From contig NC_090792.1 in NCBI RefSeq assembly GCF_040054535.1, forward strand, positions 9,960,491 through 10,024,490: a stretch of DNA of 64,000 nt, written 5' to 3'. This document shows, in pieces, positions 58,396-62,795 of this stretch. The stretch is from Antennarius striatus (lineage: Eukaryota; Chordata; Actinopteri; Lophiiformes; Antennariidae). Position 1 is the stretch's first letter; the number at the start of each line of letters is the position of its first letter. A program made the position numbers and the translations under genes. The notes under the pieces were generated by a model. That model was not told the origin of the DNA and did not search any database. It worked only from the letters and a program-made list of their open reading frames with translations.

Positions 58396-59371
58396 TTCAT
58401 TTTCTCTTGCAGATCAGGAATGAGTAGAGCCCGATCACACACATGTTAACACACTGCATGCTGCCTTGCTGTCAGATGTCTGCCTGTCCCACCACAGTGG
58501 GGGTGGCTGGTTGGATGATGAGAGAAGAGAAGTGCAGTCTGGGTAGCTGCCAACTTTTTTTTTTTTGCAGCTAATGTCCCATTTTAAAGATGACACTACA
58601 GAATGTGTATGTGTGCATCCTAGCCTGTGTAAACCGAGCCAGAGTGGGTCAAGTTTGTTTTGACGTAGCTAGGGAGAGTGGAAGTATTAAGTACACACGT
58701 AAAGAGAGTGCAGATTACAGTTTTATGATATTCCTATTTACCCATTTGGACATAAATGTTGGTGCACGGTGAGTTGCATGCTGTTGCCTCAGTACACGGA
58801 AGCTGTGAGTTCAAATCCATCTGAGGACCTGTTTGGAGTTTGCAAGTTCTCCTCATGCTTGTGTGGATTCCCATCCAGCTTTGTTCCATCAAAAAAATAT
58901 GTCGTATAACTACCGTAATTTAAGTGAGCGTGATTGGTTATTTTTCTTTCTGTGTGGCCCTGACGAACTGGCAACTCATCCAGGGTGTACACCACCTCCC
59001 GCCCTAAGTCAGCTGGGATAGGCTAAGTCTCCTTCTTGAACCTACATGGAACAAATATTTACAGACGATAAATAAATGATAGACATGCTGACGTTTCATC
59101 CTTACCTGCTGGTAATAATGCATTGTTGAAGTGGCCATGGAACTGGCTGTCACTGCCAGGTCGGTGCGGATTTAATGGGTGCACGTTGCTGTGTCCATTT
59201 CTTTGTCGGTGCCAGTTTCTGTGGTCATTGCTGTGACTGCTGGTGTAGCCGTTGCCATTGGGTAGAGCGTTGGAGGTAATGGGTCCAGAGGATGATGGAT
59301 AACGTTTCACAGTACGGGAGGTCCCGGTCTGCTGAGGGGAGGAGTCAGGGGGTCCCCATCTCACTTGGGTC
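10193..59371 (-). CDS. ltbp2: Latent TGF-beta-binding protein 2, 5' end outside window, 38 coding exons found
   Basis: A secreted extracellular-matrix protein. In mammals LTBP2 binds fibrillin-1 and fibulin-5 in elastic-fibre microfibrils. I placed 38 exons with GT-AG borders, 5446 nt in phase, equal to 1814 residues plus stop. Order: linker, conserved RIKIVFTP block, EGF, linker, TB1, EGF, TB2, Pro-rich linker, 18 EGF modules, TB3, two EGF, TB4, linker, two EGF, short tail. LTBP2-specific matches to remembered human sequence are [51 protein letters not shown] and RPGYEYG. TB3 alone looks more like LTBP1. The upstream exons (signal peptide of the long form, first EGF) are not in the window. 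Nearly all EGF exons are phase 1-1. Residue numbers in exon entries refer to the predicted short form starting at 57775. Confidence 0.93.
10369..11426 (-). other. ltbp2: Last ltbp2 intron
   Basis: A CCTT/CCCT low-complexity tract at about 10417-10460; otherwise no feature seen. Confidence 0.7.
11427..11576 (-). CDS. ltbp2: ltbp2 exon kk: penultimate EGF
   Basis: Phase 1-1, 150 nt, acceptor AACCAG, donor [26 protein letters not shown] then [20 protein letters not shown], nearly identical to human LTBP2 and LTBP1. Confidence 0.95.
11805..12068 (-). CDS. ltbp2: ltbp2 exon jj: end of TB4 and C-terminal linker
   Basis: Phase 1-1, 264 nt, acceptor TTCAG, donor [26 protein letters not shown] then [13 protein letters not shown] and an acidic Pro/Asp linker ending VDSHP. 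A stronger-looking donor GTAAGG 36 bases further (exon end 11769) would create TAG at the next junction, so it is not used in this model. Confidence 0.9.
12186..12359 (-). CDS. ltbp2: ltbp2 exon ii: TB4 core
   Basis: Phase 1-1, 174 nt, acceptor TCCCAG, donor [46 protein letters not shown] and AFCPQRDS. Two residues (AF) lie between Cys6 and Cys7. Confidence 0.95.
12751..12891 (-). CDS. ltbp2: ltbp2 exon hh: EGF before TB4
   Basis: Phase 1-1, 141 nt, donor [26 protein letters not shown] then [20 protein letters not shown]. It matches human GSFHCFCSPPLTLD. Confidence 0.94.
13293..13421 (-). CDS. ltbp2: ltbp2 exon gg: EGF after TB3
   Basis: Phase 1-1, 129 nt, donor [26 protein letters not shown] then [19 protein letters not shown]. 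It matches human DADEC and GFHYD. Confidence 0.94.
13742..13834 (-). CDS. ltbp2: ltbp2 exon ff: end of TB3 and linker
   Basis: Phase 1-1, 93 nt, acceptor TTTCAG, donor [23 protein letters not shown] supplies the eighth TB3 Cys, followed by a Ser/Leu linker ending QRPYI. Confidence 0.88.
   Translation of the reverse strand, partial: KIIISFALMAVDYCPHLRPPCSAWVTSVLT
13959..14165 (-). CDS. ltbp2: ltbp2 exon ee: TB3 with a two-residue insertion
   Basis: Phase 1-1, 207 nt, acceptor TTACAG, donor GTATAA. A Ser/Pro linker leads to [20 protein letters not shown] then [20 protein letters not shown] and CPLQGR. Four residues (EIHA) separate Cys6 from Cys7; the other three TB domains of this protein have two. 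LTBP1 TB3 has EIFP here. Confidence 0.95.
14166..15158 (-). other. ltbp2: ltbp2 intron before TB3
   Basis: Unique-looking sequence; no exon, repeat or RNA gene recognised. Confidence 0.6.
15159..15293 (-). CDS. ltbp2: ltbp2 exon dd: central EGF 18
   Basis: Phase 1-1, 135 nt, donor [26 protein letters not shown] then [20 protein letters not shown]. Last EGF before TB3; this module contributes to the EGF-TB3 interface in LTBPs. Confidence 0.94.
15755..15883 (-). CDS. ltbp2: ltbp2 exon cc: central EGF 17
   Basis: Phase 1-1, 129 nt, weak donor [26 protein letters not shown] then [20 protein letters not shown]. It matches human [19 protein letters not shown]. Confidence 0.93.
15884..21805 (-). 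other. ltbp2: 5.9-kb ltbp2 intron
   Basis: A large intron between two EGF exons with no recognisable transposon or exon. It contains a perfect CRE palindrome TGACGTCA at 19188-19195 and a CA-rich patch near 20801-20860. Confidence 0.6.
21806..21934 (-). CDS. ltbp2: ltbp2 exon bb: central EGF 16 (C4-xxx-C5)
   Basis: Phase 1-1, 129 nt. [20 protein letters not shown] then [20 protein letters not shown]. The CGTWRCEN and GCQPG features match one specific human LTBP2 module. An overlapping AG five bases downstream would give a stop, so this acceptor is preferred. Confidence 0.93.
22513..22635 (-). CDS. ltbp2: ltbp2 exon aa: central EGF 15
   Basis: Phase 1-1, 123 nt. [20 protein letters not shown] then [20 protein letters not shown]. 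It matches human GSFNCLCETGFQPS. Confidence 0.94.
22636..24302 (-). other. ltbp2: ltbp2 intron
   Basis: 1.7 kb without recognised coding or repeat content. Confidence 0.6.
24303..24428 (-). CDS. ltbp2: ltbp2 exon z: central EGF 14
   Basis: Phase 1-1, 126 nt, donor [26 protein letters not shown] then [20 protein letters not shown]. The intron before it is only 114 nt and is mostly CA repeat. Confidence 0.93.
24491..24540. repeat. TG/TCTG microsatellite next to ltbp2 exon y donor
   Basis: An imperfect TG run on the plus strand, read as CA repeats in the transcript, starting a few bases after the donor of exon y. Confidence 0.9.
24543..24662 (-). CDS. ltbp2: ltbp2 exon y: central EGF 13, flanked by UG and CA repeats
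   Basis: Phase 1-1, 120 nt. [20 protein letters not shown] then [19 protein letters not shown]. On the transcript strand a (UG)n tract of over 100 nt ends just before the acceptor GACTGCAG. A (CA)-rich tract begins just after the donor GTACAG. Confidence 0.93.
24669..24775. repeat. Long (AC)n microsatellite next to ltbp2 exon y acceptor
   Basis: An AC run of about 107 bases with ACGC interruptions, read as (UG)n in the transcript, ending seven to ten bases before the acceptor of exon y. Confidence 0.93.
24905..25030 (-). CDS. ltbp2: ltbp2 exon x: central EGF 12 (C4-xx-C5)
   Basis: Phase 1-1, 126 nt, donor [26 protein letters not shown] then [20 protein letters not shown]. Last of the six equal-length exons. 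Confidence 0.93.
25031..26182 (-). other. ltbp2: ltbp2 intron
   Basis: 1.15 kb; no feature recognised. Confidence 0.6.
26183..26308 (-). CDS. ltbp2: ltbp2 exon w: central EGF 11 (C4-xx-C5)
   Basis: Phase 1-1, 126 nt, donor [26 protein letters not shown] then [20 protein letters not shown]. Confidence 0.92.
26807..26932 (-). CDS. ltbp2: ltbp2 exon v: central EGF 10 (C4-xx-C5)
   Basis: Phase 1-1, 126 nt, donor [26 protein letters not shown] then [20 protein letters not shown]. Confidence 0.93.
27112..27237 (-). CDS. ltbp2: ltbp2 exon u: central EGF 9 (C4-xx-C5)
   Basis: Phase 1-1, 126 nt, unusual donor [26 protein letters not shown] then [20 protein letters not shown]. Confidence 0.93.
27368..28092. 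mobile_element. MITE-like non-autonomous DNA transposon in an ltbp2 intron
   Basis: The left end GAGGACATGTCCACACGG and the reverse complement of the right end, GAGGCCCCGTCCACACGG, form imperfect terminal inverted repeats. Both continue with a shared GATCTTTT-like stretch. Internal TTTTCAAAA motifs recur near both ends. The interior is unusually CpG-rich for the intron. No intact transposase is seen. The superfamily (hAT-like suspected) is not proven, because no clean target-site duplication is visible. Confidence 0.65.
28140..28265 (-). CDS. ltbp2: ltbp2 exon t: central EGF 8 (C4-xx-C5)
   Basis: Phase 1-1, 126 nt. [20 protein letters not shown] then [20 protein letters not shown]. Second module of the six-exon block. 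A MITE-like element lies in the following intron. Confidence 0.93.
28363..28488 (-). CDS. ltbp2: ltbp2 exon s: central EGF 7 (C4-xx-C5)
   Basis: Phase 1-1, 126 nt. [20 protein letters not shown] then [20 protein letters not shown]. First of six consecutive 126-nt exons of the C4-xx-C5 subtype. Confidence 0.93.
28604..28726 (-). CDS. ltbp2: ltbp2 exon r: central EGF 6
   Basis: Phase 1-1, 123 nt, unusual donor [26 protein letters not shown] then [20 protein letters not shown]. It aligns with human LTPGVCAHGKCTNLEG and GYEVTSDEKGC. Confidence 0.93.
28868..28987 (-). CDS. ltbp2: ltbp2 exon q: central EGF 5
   Basis: Phase 1-1, 120 nt, acceptor CCTCAG, donor [26 protein letters not shown] then [21 protein letters not shown] find no obvious human LTBP2 counterpart at this position. 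Confidence 0.93.
29170..30210 (-). mobile_element. Degraded Tc1-like transposon with IR/DR ends
   Basis: The direct-repeat motif GATCAAAATTAGAGAA occurs at 29179-29194 and 29288-29303. It recurs in inverse orientation at 30016-30030 and 30185-30199. This is the two-repeats-per-end layout of IR/DR Tc1 elements. Between them the minus strand holds broken transposase remnants: a helix-turn-helix-like [14 protein letters not shown] segment near 29820-29880, a [18 protein letters not shown] segment near 29590-29640, and a broken DLNPIENHW-like segment near 29540-29570. Stops and frame breaks make it inactive. Confidence 0.8.
30674..30731. repeat. Inverted repeat (19-bp arms)
   Basis: GACCATAGATTAAAGCTAG at 30674-30692 is repeated inverted at 30713-30731 with one mismatch, around a 20-base loop. 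It lies in a stretch (about 30650-31010) that looks like an interspersed repeat but is not assigned to a family. Confidence 0.7.
33108..33227 (-). CDS. ltbp2: ltbp2 exon p: central EGF 4 (C4-xx-C5 type)
   Basis: Phase 1-1, 120 nt, donor [26 protein letters not shown] then [19 protein letters not shown]. Two residues lie between Cys4 and Cys5, a subtype repeated in exons s to x. Confidence 0.93.
33987..34106 (-). CDS. ltbp2: ltbp2 exon o: central EGF 3
   Basis: Phase 1-1, 120 nt. [20 protein letters not shown] then [21 protein letters not shown] calcium-binding EGF. Confidence 0.94.
34301..34429 (-). CDS. ltbp2: ltbp2 exon n: central EGF 2
   Basis: Phase 1-1, 129 nt. [20 protein letters not shown] then [18 protein letters not shown]. 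It matches human NPC/DPCKGKGRCIN. Confidence 0.94.
34930..35055 (-). CDS. ltbp2: ltbp2 exon m: central EGF 1
   Basis: Phase 1-1, 126 nt. [17 protein letters not shown] then [19 protein letters not shown]. The N-terminus GINKC replaces the usual D-x-(D/N)-E-C, as in human LTBP2 (GIDRC), so calcium binding is unlikely. Confidence 0.93.
35845..35907 (-). CDS. ltbp2: ltbp2 exon l: linker
   Basis: Phase 1-1, 63 nt, acceptor TTATAG, donor GTAAAA. It encodes [20 protein letters not shown], comparable with the Thr-rich linker before the first central EGF in human LTBP2. Confidence 0.75.
36370..36406 (-). CDS. ltbp2: ltbp2 exon k: 37-nt small exon
   Basis: Acceptor TTTGTAG, donor GTATTT, phase 0 to 1. 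It encodes [12 protein letters not shown] in the linker. With exon j it restores phase 1, so the two must be spliced together or skipped together. Confidence 0.65.
36656..36675 (-). CDS. ltbp2: ltbp2 exon j: 20-nt microexon
   Basis: A long pyrimidine tract ending TGGCAG and donor GTAAGT flank only 20 nt (phase 1 to 0), encoding YVEILSP with the preceding base. It is needed to change phase before exon k. It is inferred from splice signals and frame only, with no homology support. Confidence 0.65.
37493..37816 (-). CDS. ltbp2: ltbp2 exon i: end of TB2 and Pro/Gln-rich linker
   Basis: Phase 1-1, 324 nt, acceptor TCACAG, donor GTGAGC. It encodes [20 protein letters not shown] (the last TB2 Cys) and then a long Pro-Gln-His-rich hinge. 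Confidence 0.9.
37817..39114 (-). other. ltbp2: ltbp2 intron within TB2
   Basis: 1.3 kb between the two TB2 exons; no feature recognised. Confidence 0.6.
39115..39279 (-). CDS. ltbp2: ltbp2 exon h: TB2 core
   Basis: Phase 1-1, 165 nt, donor [21 protein letters not shown] and [20 protein letters not shown] then [11 protein letters not shown]. The triple Cys is typical of TB domains; two residues (DR) lie between Cys6 and Cys7. Confidence 0.94.
39384..39506 (-). CDS. ltbp2: ltbp2 exon g: calcium-binding EGF between TB1 and TB2
   Basis: Phase 1-1, 123 nt, donor [26 protein letters not shown] then [20 protein letters not shown]. It has the cbEGF consensus D-I-N-E-C and the Asn hydroxylation context. 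Confidence 0.94.
39507..42599 (-). other. ltbp2: 3.1-kb ltbp2 intron
   Basis: No exon, transposon or RNA gene recognised. Confidence 0.55.
42600..42674 (-). CDS. ltbp2: ltbp2 exon f: TB1 C-terminal part
   Basis: Phase 1-1, 75 nt, acceptor TTGCAG, donor GTAAGT. It encodes [20 protein letters not shown] then RTHCQ, matching human NGQLECPQGYKRLNLTHCQ. Confidence 0.93.
42675..51637 (-). other. ltbp2: 9-kb ltbp2 intron inside TB1
   Basis: The largest intron in the window. I could not recognise coding exons or a named repeat. The stretch 48160-48850 looks repeat-like by feel only. Confidence 0.5.
51638..51740 (-). CDS. ltbp2: ltbp2 exon e: TB1 core
   Basis: Acceptor TTGTAG, donor GTAAAG, phase 0 to 1, 103 nt. 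It encodes [20 protein letters not shown] then [14 protein letters not shown]. Two residues (QK) separate Cys6 and Cys7. The intron upstream has a CT/CA repeat at 51854-51951. Confidence 0.93.
51854..51951. repeat. (TG)n(GA)n compound microsatellite
   Basis: TG run followed by a long GA run, about 115 bases upstream (transcript sense) of the acceptor of ltbp2 exon e. It is read as (CU)n(CA)n in the RNA. Confidence 0.95.
52749..53044 (-). CDS. ltbp2: ltbp2 exon d: His-rich linker, start of TB1
   Basis: Acceptor CTTCAG, donor GTATTG, phase 1 to 0. It encodes [20 protein letters not shown], the conserved LTBP1/2 block. Then comes a linker extremely rich in His with a run of seven His at a (GGT)n tract around 52795-52818, and finally GRCFQET, the first strand of TB1. 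Confidence 0.93.
53045..54799 (-). other. ltbp2: ltbp2 intron
   Basis: 1.75 kb; no feature recognised. Confidence 0.6.
54800..55006 (-). CDS. ltbp2: ltbp2 exon c: N-terminal EGF-like domain and linker
   Basis: Acceptor TGCAG, donor GTAATC, phase 1-1, 207 nt. It encodes [20 protein letters not shown] then [11 protein letters not shown], a six-Cys EGF nearly identical to human LTBP2, followed by a Ser/His/Pro linker to YTLPLSNQQ. It lacks the calcium-binding D-x-(D/N)-E-C start. Confidence 0.94.
55007..57531 (-). other. ltbp2: 2.5-kb ltbp2 intron
   Basis: No feature recognised beyond ordinary AT-rich sequence. Confidence 0.6.
57532..57775 (-). CDS. ltbp2: ltbp2 exon b: RIKIVFTP block; short-form start
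   Basis: Donor GTAAGT, phase 1. In the long form the exon would begin at the internal acceptor CCAG, with first base 57708, giving [20 protein letters not shown] and then the Cys-rich 4-Cys block. The reading frame stays open upstream to ATG at 57773-57775. That extension encodes [20 protein letters not shown], a convincing signal peptide. The layout matches LTBP1S, where a separate promoter makes a short form. Confidence 0.85.
57828..57834 (-). promoter_or_regulatory. ltbp2: Possible TATA element of a short-form ltbp2 promoter
   Basis: The minus strand reads TTATAAG about 53-59 bases before the short-form ATG, which would place initiation near 57800. An acceptor-like TTTCCTAAACAG ending at 57809 lies between them. 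It suggests, alternatively, that a non-coding 5' exon is spliced here. Confidence 0.3.
58308..58393. repeat. (CA)43 microsatellite
   Basis: A perfect CA run of about 86 bases, roughly 530 bases upstream of the short-form ltbp2 ATG. Confidence 0.95.
58768..59085. repeat. Degraded fish interspersed repeat
   Basis: It holds the phrases of a very common fish repeat: TGTTTGGAGTTTGCAAGTTC, a CCAGGGTGTACACC(A)CCTCCCGCCC-like block, and AGCTGGGATAGGCT. The family name is not assigned with confidence. Confidence 0.6.
59106..59371 (-). CDS. ltbp2: ltbp2 exon a: long-form N-terminal linker
   Basis: Acceptor TTGACAG, donor GTAAGG, phase 2 to 1. [20 protein letters not shown] resembles the human LTBP2 linker (SRTVRLHP, SSNALPPG). 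Low-complexity sequence rich in His, Asn and Ser follows. It joins exactly in frame to the internal acceptor at 57708. It is the first exon seen in the window; earlier exons must lie upstream. Confidence 0.82.
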
Positions 59372-61398
59372 CTGTCAATCACATCATCACAAGATCATAA
59401 ACATATGACCTCAGATAAACGCAAACGTCCAACACATATATACACTTGAAGAGATACACCCATCAGCAACACGTGTGTATCAGCGTGAAATCAATTAAAG
59501 CATGGTGAGTGTGTGCAACAGAAAATAGTATTCCTAAGAGGAAAACAAGCTGCCTTAGCTCATAGCTCTGCTTAACTGATTTTATAGATGAGGCACAATG
59601 ATTTGGGAATAATTTTATTTTAATTAAATGAATAATACCGTATCAATCTCTGCACATAGAGTTTTGAATCTAACATCTGTTGTAAGGCAGAGAACCGTGA
59701 CCCAAACTAATTAATGAAAGATCCGATTTGAAACTAAAGCTATTCTGAAAGTGAAGATTTTTCATCAATGATTAACAAAAGAGCATCAGACAAGCAAAGG
59801 GAATTAGACTCACTGGTTGTTTCTGTCTGACTTAGACAAAAGCGTATTAGTAAACACATGAGGTATTTCCACCACCTGTTTGAGTCTGCCTGAACTCCCT
59901 TTTTCCGTTACATGCTGAGTGTTACATCAAGTCGTAGGAAGTATTAAAACTGGGGTCAAAGAACAAATCTCAACCAGGGCCATGAGGGGCATGTCCTGTT
60001 TTTTCTTTTTTTTCCCTCTGTGAACATTTGATTTGGGTCAATTACTCAGCTTGTATGACCTGGAAGCTGAGCTCATGTGAGCGACCTGGGGGAGACGCGT
60101 GCCTCTCAGACAGAACAGGACTTGGCTCTGAGTGTTTAAAACAGCTTTGGGAGTGCTGGGATTCATCCTTTTGAAAAACATCTGGATCCTACTGATCTGT
60201 CCTGACAGAACATCAGCAAAGCAAGATGAAGATGGACCATGTCGGTTAGATCAGAGGAACGGCTTGACAAAACACACCTGTGGTTCTGGAAGGTAATAAA
60301 GGCTGTAATCAAATCCCAAATGAGGATAAGAATCACGTGTTAACATCTATTTACATGTGGTCGTTTGCCACACACCACATACTTACACTCAGAATCAGCT
60401 CTTTCAACAAATAAACACATGTGTGCGACACATAAATACATGCGTGTAAAGCGTACACAGGGCATGTGTGTGGTACAGCGTGTGTGTTTTTCCCAGATGT
60501 GTGAGATGTTGCACAAGCTTCTGCACGTCACTTCGTTCCAACCACATTCCTGCTGCACAGAGGCACATGGCACTGCATAAGAGGAGGAAAAGGGGGGCAA
60601 ACATTTGACGAAAGTCTCTCGAGTCATCTTCTCTAAAGACGCCAACTATAGCTGACAACTGCTGAACCAGATCCTGAATGTCCAGGGTGGGTCTGGGGAC
60701 AGGATATGAAAGAAATATGGAGTTCAAATGTCATGGTAAGAATCTAGAGGTGGGGGCTAACCCTACTACATTATTCACTCATAATCATGATTCCATTTTT
60801 CCATCGCTAACAGTGACACCTGGCCTGGAAGCATCTGGCCTCATTACCTAATGTTTGTCTCTCTTTCTGCCTCTCTCCCTTTCAGTGGCAAAGTGACTTC
60901 CTGCCAGCATGAGCGCATCATTGCCTTCTCTACAGATCAGAGAGCAGCGAGGAAACAAGCGACTCCCCCTCAACATTTAATGTCATTGTTAACTGCATCA
61001 AGGCTCCAAAGATCCAAGAGGAGCTACTCATACAATGATCTTGGTGACTCAAAAGCGATAGCAAACCTCTTTCAAGGGTTCATGAAATATGGTTTGCATA
61101 GAGAGATTGAAAATATGCTTATGGTGTCAAATGGTGGACATGCAGTTCTAATCAAATTACTTATGGTACCAATAAAAGAAGTATTGAATGCACATATGGT
61201 ATACAGACTGAATTGAAGCAAATAAAACATTATTTGCAAAATTTTTCTTTAATAACATGTGTTATTCCTTTTCTGTTCATTTTGAAAGTCAGAACTTGAG
61301 CCATTTTTAATATTAACGGACTTCCAACTTCTAAATTCCCCTTGGCCCTATTGAAATTTTTAGCGTCTACAATTCTACTGTTTTCGTTCCTTTTTACA

Positions 61399-61436
61399 GT
61401 TCTCAGTTCTCACGGTATACACACACACGCACACGC

Positions 61437-61486
<50 letters not shown>

Positions 61487-61582
61487 TATTTATATCTAAA
61501 GTGTGCATGTATGTGTGTGTGTGTGTGTGTATGTTTGTGTGTGTTTGTGTGTGCATGTGTGTATACCCTGACAACTGAGAAC
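61399..61582. repeat. Long imperfect palindrome with CA/TG arms
   Basis: GTTCTCAGTT followed by GTATACACACAC (from 61399) is mirrored by GTGTGTATAC followed by AACTGAGAAC (to 61582). The intervening (CA)n at 61421-61485 and (TG)n at about 61510-61562 extend the complementarity. Confidence 0.8.
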
Positions 61583-62510
61583 AGCAAAATCACACAAAAA
61601 TTATCAATGGAAATCAAATTTATTAACCCACAGAGGTCTGAAATTGGAGTCACACACAAAAAAAATGTGGAAAAACACACTACAGGCTGATCCAACGTTG
61701 ATGTAATGTCCTTAAAACAAGTCCAACAGAGGCTCAGTAGTGTGTGTGTCCTCCATATGCCTGTATGACCTCCCCTACAACGCCTGGGCATGCTCCTGAT
61801 GAGGTGGTAGATGGTCTCCTGAGGGATCTCCTCCCAGACCTGGACTAAAACATCTGCCAACTCCTGGACAGTCTGCGGTGCAACGTGGCGTTGGTGGATG
61901 GAGCAAGACATGATGTCCCAGATGTGCTCAATTGGATTCACGCCTGGGGAACGGGTGGGCCAGTCAACACCATCAATGCCTTTGTCTTGAAGGAACTGCT
62001 GACACACTCAAGCACATGAGGTTTGGTATTGTCTTGCATGAAGAAAAATCGATGTGAGAGCACAGGGCGTCAGTGGCAAATTTGCCAATCCTGTTCTTCA
62101 TTACTCGTCCACGTCTCATGATGTACTGGGCTGTCTCCTGGTAGCGCCTCCATGCTCTGGACACTACGCTGACTGACACAGCAAAACGTCTTGCCACAGC
62201 TCACATCCTGGAGGAGCTGCACTATTTGAACCTTTTGTGTGGGTTGTAGACTCCCTCTCATGCTGCCACTAGAGGGAAAGCATCGCCAGCAATCAAAAGT
62301 GACCAAAACATCAGTCACTGAGCATAGAAACTGAGAAGGGGTCTGTGGTCAGCGCCTGCAGAATCACACTTTTATTGGGGGTGTCTTTCTAACTGCCTAA
62401 AATTTCCGCCTGTTTTCCATTCTACTTTGCACAACAGCTTGTGATTTTGTCAATCCTAAGTGGCCAGTTTTATTTCAAAAAATTTGGATTGACTTGAGTT
62501 ACACTGTGTT
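61575..62510 (-). mobile_element. Internally deleted Tc1-like transposon
   Basis: The minus strand encodes broken pieces of a common fish Tc1 transposase. The N-terminal helix-turn-helix part lies around 62060-62260 ([15 protein letters not shown], then [20 protein letters not shown]). The C-terminal part lies around 61740-62000 (VDWPTRSPGVNPIEHIWDIM, then IHQRHVAPQTVQELADVLVQ). The middle of the transposase is deleted near 62030-62080. The outer end near 62487-62510 looks like a terminal repeat; the other end is eroded against the CA/TG palindrome. The element is inactive. Confidence 0.85.
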
Positions 62511-62560
62511 GTTTAAGTGTTACCTTTATTTTTTATATACAGTAAATATATAAAGATAGA

Positions 62561-62602
62561 TGGATGGATGGTTGGATGGCTGGATGGATGGATGGATGGA
62601 TG

Positions 62603-62660
<58 letters not shown>

Positions 62661-62668
62661 TAGATAGC

Positions 62669-62704
<36 letters not shown>

Positions 62705-62795
62705 GTGAGTGAGTGAGTGAGTGAGTGAGTGAGTGAGTGAGTGAGTGAGTGAGTGAGTGAGTGATTGATTGATTGATTGATTGATTGAGTGATAG
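62561..62795. repeat. Mosaic tetranucleotide microsatellite
   Basis: Successive blocks of GATG, GATA, CAGA, GATT, GAGT and again GATT. Each differs from the next mainly by one base, over about 235 bases. Confidence 0.95.

Larger units (their letters stand above)
57776..59105 (-). other. ltbp2: ltbp2 intron / putative short-form promoter region
   Basis: Contains the TATA-like element, a long CA repeat at 58308-58393 and a degraded interspersed repeat near 58768-59085. No coding exon is seen. Confidence 0.6.

Noticed and set aside
10193..59371. Assignment of the large gene to ltbp1
   Set aside because: TB3 and the short-form layout resemble LTBP1. The N-terminal EGF ([15 protein letters not shown]), TB2, TB4 and the RPGYEYG linker match LTBP2, and pomt2 is a 14q24.3 neighbour of LTBP2.
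60340..60645. Cys-containing minus-strand ORF as the missing first EGF exon of ltbp2
   Set aside because: Cys spacing does not fit an EGF domain, the phase does not lead to exon a, and no LTBP2 similarity is visible.
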